The notes under the pieces were generated by a model that was given only the letters and a program-made list of their open reading frames with translations, was not told the origin of the DNA and ran no database searches. DNA of 6,537 bases from Anaerolineales bacterium (GTDB taxonomy: Bacteria > Chloroflexota > Anaerolineae > Anaerolineales > DRMV01): contig JALXBY010000137.1 in NCBI GenBank assembly GCA_026991215.1, forward strand, positions 1 through 6,537, written 5' to 3'. Made by a program: the position numbers and the translations under genes. The stretch's first letter is position 1. Each line of letters opens with the position of its first letter. Shown here one piece after another: positions 5,250 to 6,537 of this stretch.

Positions 5250-5834
5250 ATGTTGTATTGGATTTCCAAATGGTGGTTTAAGCTAAGTGGCTGGCGTGTA
5301 GAAGGCTCTTTTGAGCCGGTACCGCCCAAATTTATTGCCATTATCGGGCCGCACACCAGTAACTTCGACTTTATTATTGGGGTATTTGCCCGCTCTTACC
5401 TGGGATTGCAGGCAACCAAATACCTGGGTAAGAAGGAGTTGTTTCGTTTTCCCTATGGCTTCATCTTTCGGGCGCTGGGGGGCTATCCGGTAGATCGCAG
5501 CCGGCACAACAACCTGGTAGATGCGGTGGTGGATATCTTCAACCGCCATGAGCGCTTCTCGATAGCCCTGGCACCGGAGGGTACGCGCAGCAAGGTGGAC
5601 AGGCTCAAAACCGGTTTTTACCACATAGCCCGCAAGGCCGGTATTCCCGTATATCCGGTGGGGTTTGACTATGCTACCAAACGCATCGTAATAGCGCCTC
5701 CCTTGCTACCTACTGACAATATCCGGGAGGATTTCCGGTTACTATTGTCTTTTTATGAAAATATAAAAGGAAAATATCCTGAAAAGGGTATTGATATGAC
5801 CATGTTGGAGAAGACGATTAAAGGCCAAGAATAA
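5250..5834 (+). CDS. Lysophospholipid (1-acylglycerol-3-phosphate) acyltransferase-like protein, PlsC superfamily
   Basis: The complete 194-residue protein has the two hallmark motifs of the PlsC acyltransferase superfamily. HTSNFD gives HxxxxD with H35 and D40, and PEGTR (109-113) gives the glycerophosphate-binding motif. FRALGGYPVDRS (73-84) fits the intermediate substrate-binding block. Such enzymes transfer an acyl chain to a lysophospholipid or related acceptor at the inner membrane face; the acceptor here is unknown. Members of this length are common in Bacteroidota. The N-terminus (MLYWISKWWFKLSGW) is aromatic and amphipathic, suggesting membrane association without a clear transmembrane span. 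The ATG directly follows the TAA of the upstream paralogue remnant. There is no good Shine-Dalgarno sequence, only A-rich DNA, which is usual in Bacteroidota. Codon use and G+C differ sharply from the genes left of 5090. Confidence 0.88.
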   Translation: MLYWISKWWFKLSGWRVEGSFEPVPPKFIAIIGPHTSNFDFIIGVFARSYLGLQATKYLGKKELFRFPYGFIFRALGGYPVDRSRHNNLVDAVVDIFNRHERFSIALAPEGTRSKVDRLKTGFYHIARKAGIPVYPVGFDYATKRIVIAPPLLPTDNIREDFRLLLSFYENIKGKYPEKGIDMTMLEKTIKGQE

Positions 5835-5842
5835 AATTTTAC

Positions 5843-5850
5843 TATATTTG
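5843..5850 (+). promoter_or_regulatory. Bacteroidota-type -7 promoter element (TAnnTTTG)
   Basis: TATATTTG matches the Bacteroidota sigma-ABfr consensus TAnnTTTG in all fixed positions. It lies in the 42-base gap before the outer-membrane protein gene, 26 bases ahead of its ATG. A clear -33 TTTG/TTG partner is not seen. The element supports both an independent transcript for the barrel protein and the Bacteroidota origin of this side of the window. Confidence 0.6.
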
Positions 5851-5876
5851 AAGTGTAACCAAATTAAATTGCAGAT

Positions 5877-6443
5877 ATGAAAAAGATTTCTACTATCCTA
5901 GTTGCGGTATTGTTGATTGGCGCTTTCAGTGCCCAGGCTCAGTTTAAGTTCGGAGTATTGGGTGGCGCCAATTTCTCAAAGATCAATTCTACCGATCCGA
6001 ATGTGGTGGGCCAAAACCTGACGGCATGGCATGCCGGCTTAATGGCCGAGTTGAAATTTCCGGTAATCGGAGTTGAGTTGGATGCCATATATACCCAAAA
6101 CGGCTCCAAGATTGATGTTGCCGGAGCTGCAAGTGAACTAAGGAATACTTATGTTGCATTGCCGTTGGTAGCCAAGGTGTATATTTTGAAAGTAATGAGT
6201 TTGCAGGTGGGTCCGCAATTTGCCTGGCTTACCAGCTCCAAATTGGATGGTCAGGATTTCAAAGACCAATTGGCTAGTAATGACCTGCAAATTGTGTTTG
6301 GCGCTGGTGTTGACCTGTCTATGCTGCATGCTTCGTTGCGTTATCACATGGGTGTAAAGGATATTTCTGTGAGTAACGTTACCGGCTTTGACTTGAAGAA
6401 TAATGCGGTGATGCTGTCGGTAGGTATCTGGCTATCGAAATAA
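5877..6443 (+). CDS. Small outer-membrane beta-barrel protein (porin-like, OMP_b-brl family)
   Basis: The 188-residue product starts with a signal peptide: Lys-Lys, then a hydrophobic core TILVAVLLIGAF, then AQA with likely cleavage between A21 and Q22. The mature part starts QFKFGVLGGANFS, a typical first strand of the Bacteroidota small barrel family. Further alternating strands such as VGVELDAIYTQ, SLQVGPQFAWL and ASLRYHMGV follow. It closes with a strand-like VMLSVGIWLSK. Its size suits an 8-stranded barrel embedded in the outer membrane. No enzyme motif is visible and the specific function is unknown. The gene has its own TAnnTTTG promoter and a strong terminator, so it is probably transcribed alone. 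No Shine-Dalgarno is evident, as expected for the group. Confidence 0.88.
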   Translation: MKKISTILVAVLLIGAFSAQAQFKFGVLGGANFSKINSTDPNVVGQNLTAWHAGLMAELKFPVIGVELDAIYTQNGSKIDVAGAASELRNTYVALPLVAKVYILKVMSLQVGPQFAWLTSSKLDGQDFKDQLASNDLQIVFGAGVDLSMLHASLRYHMGVKDISVSNVTGFDLKNNAVMLSVGIWLSK

Positions 6444-6464
6444 GCAACCGGCACAATTTATGGG

Positions 6465-6502
6465 AAAGCGGTAGGTTTTTGCTTACCGCTTTTTTTATTT
6501 TT
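6465..6502 (+). terminator. Intrinsic (rho-independent) terminator of the barrel protein gene
   Basis: AAAGCGGTAGG (6465-6475) pairs with CTTACCGCTTT (6482-6492) across a 6-base loop, with one G-T wobble. The stem is followed by a T run (6490-6496), one A and five more Ts. It sits 21 bases after the stop codon. Confidence 0.9.
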
Positions 6503-6507
6503 AGCAT

Positions 6508-6537
6508 ATGAAGTTTACTGTTTTGTGGCTCATGGTT
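6508..6537 (+). CDS. First 10 codons of a possible further gene (partial, right edge)
   Basis: An ATG at 6508 opens a frame reading MKFTVLWLMV to the edge. A Lys followed by hydrophobic residues would suit the start of a signal peptide or membrane protein, common in Bacteroidota. It starts only a few bases after the terminator T run and no Shine-Dalgarno is visible. Ten codons cannot prove a gene. Confidence 0.4.
   Translation, partial: MKFTVLWLMV

Noticed and set aside
5093..6537. Bacteroidota genes as a genomic island acquired by the GC-rich host
   Set aside because: No integrase, transposase, tRNA or flanking repeat is visible and the foreign part runs to the edge. Possible in principle, but a chimeric contig is simpler; read data would decide.

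Overview
The window contains DNA from two very different bacteria, joined at about position 5090. Positions 1 to about 5090 are very GC-rich. Their gene content looks like a Chloroflexota (Anaerolineae-type) bacterium: a STAND-like protein, acyl-CoA metabolism, a sugar/nucleoside-type ABC ATPase, a coenzyme F420 biosynthesis gene and heptanucleotide repeat arrays between genes. From about 5093 to the end, the base composition, codon use, promoter type (TAnnTTTG) and products are those of a Bacteroidota bacterium. The 60 bases at 5041-5100 hold 46 G+C, and the next 60 (5101-5160) hold 22. The taxonomic assignments are inferences; the composition break is seen directly.

Left part. Position 716 leftward off the window edge is the first 238 codons of a mostly helical protein. 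It probably precedes a STAND-type NTPase module. Divergent from it are a PaaI-type hotdog thioesterase (906-1421) and an acyl-CoA dehydrogenase (1501-2658), a likely acyl-CoA metabolism pair with a 10-bp-stem hairpin between them. Next come a two-domain ABC ATPase of the BMP/nucleoside-sugar uptake type (2826-4355) and a gene whose ATG overlaps its stop codon, cofC/fbiD (4352-5014), for the guanylyltransferase of F420 synthesis. A further gene starts at 4998 but is cut after about 31 codons.

Two arrays of 7-bp GC-rich repeats (about 757-850 and 2664-2790) occupy the spaces before the STAND-like gene and the ABC ATPase gene. Each ends in the same register with an extended -10 promoter (TGnTATAAT) facing the neighbouring gene. 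This is the most interesting regulatory pattern in the window.

Right part. The reading frame starting at 4998 runs across the join into the last ~52 codons of a lysophospholipid-acyltransferase-like protein. A complete paralogue follows directly (5250-5834). Then come a Bacteroidota-type promoter, a small secreted outer-membrane beta-barrel protein (5877-6443), a strong intrinsic terminator and the first codons of another gene (6508 onward).

The join cuts one gene at its 3' side and another at its 5' side. It lies on a 7-bp motif that both parents probably shared, with no mobile element next to it. The simplest explanation is a chimeric metagenomic contig. Gene neighbourhood should not be read across position ~5090. 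I found no convincing new multi-gene system; the leads are the promoter-bearing repeat arrays, the partial STAND-like gene and the ABC ATPase-cofC coupling.
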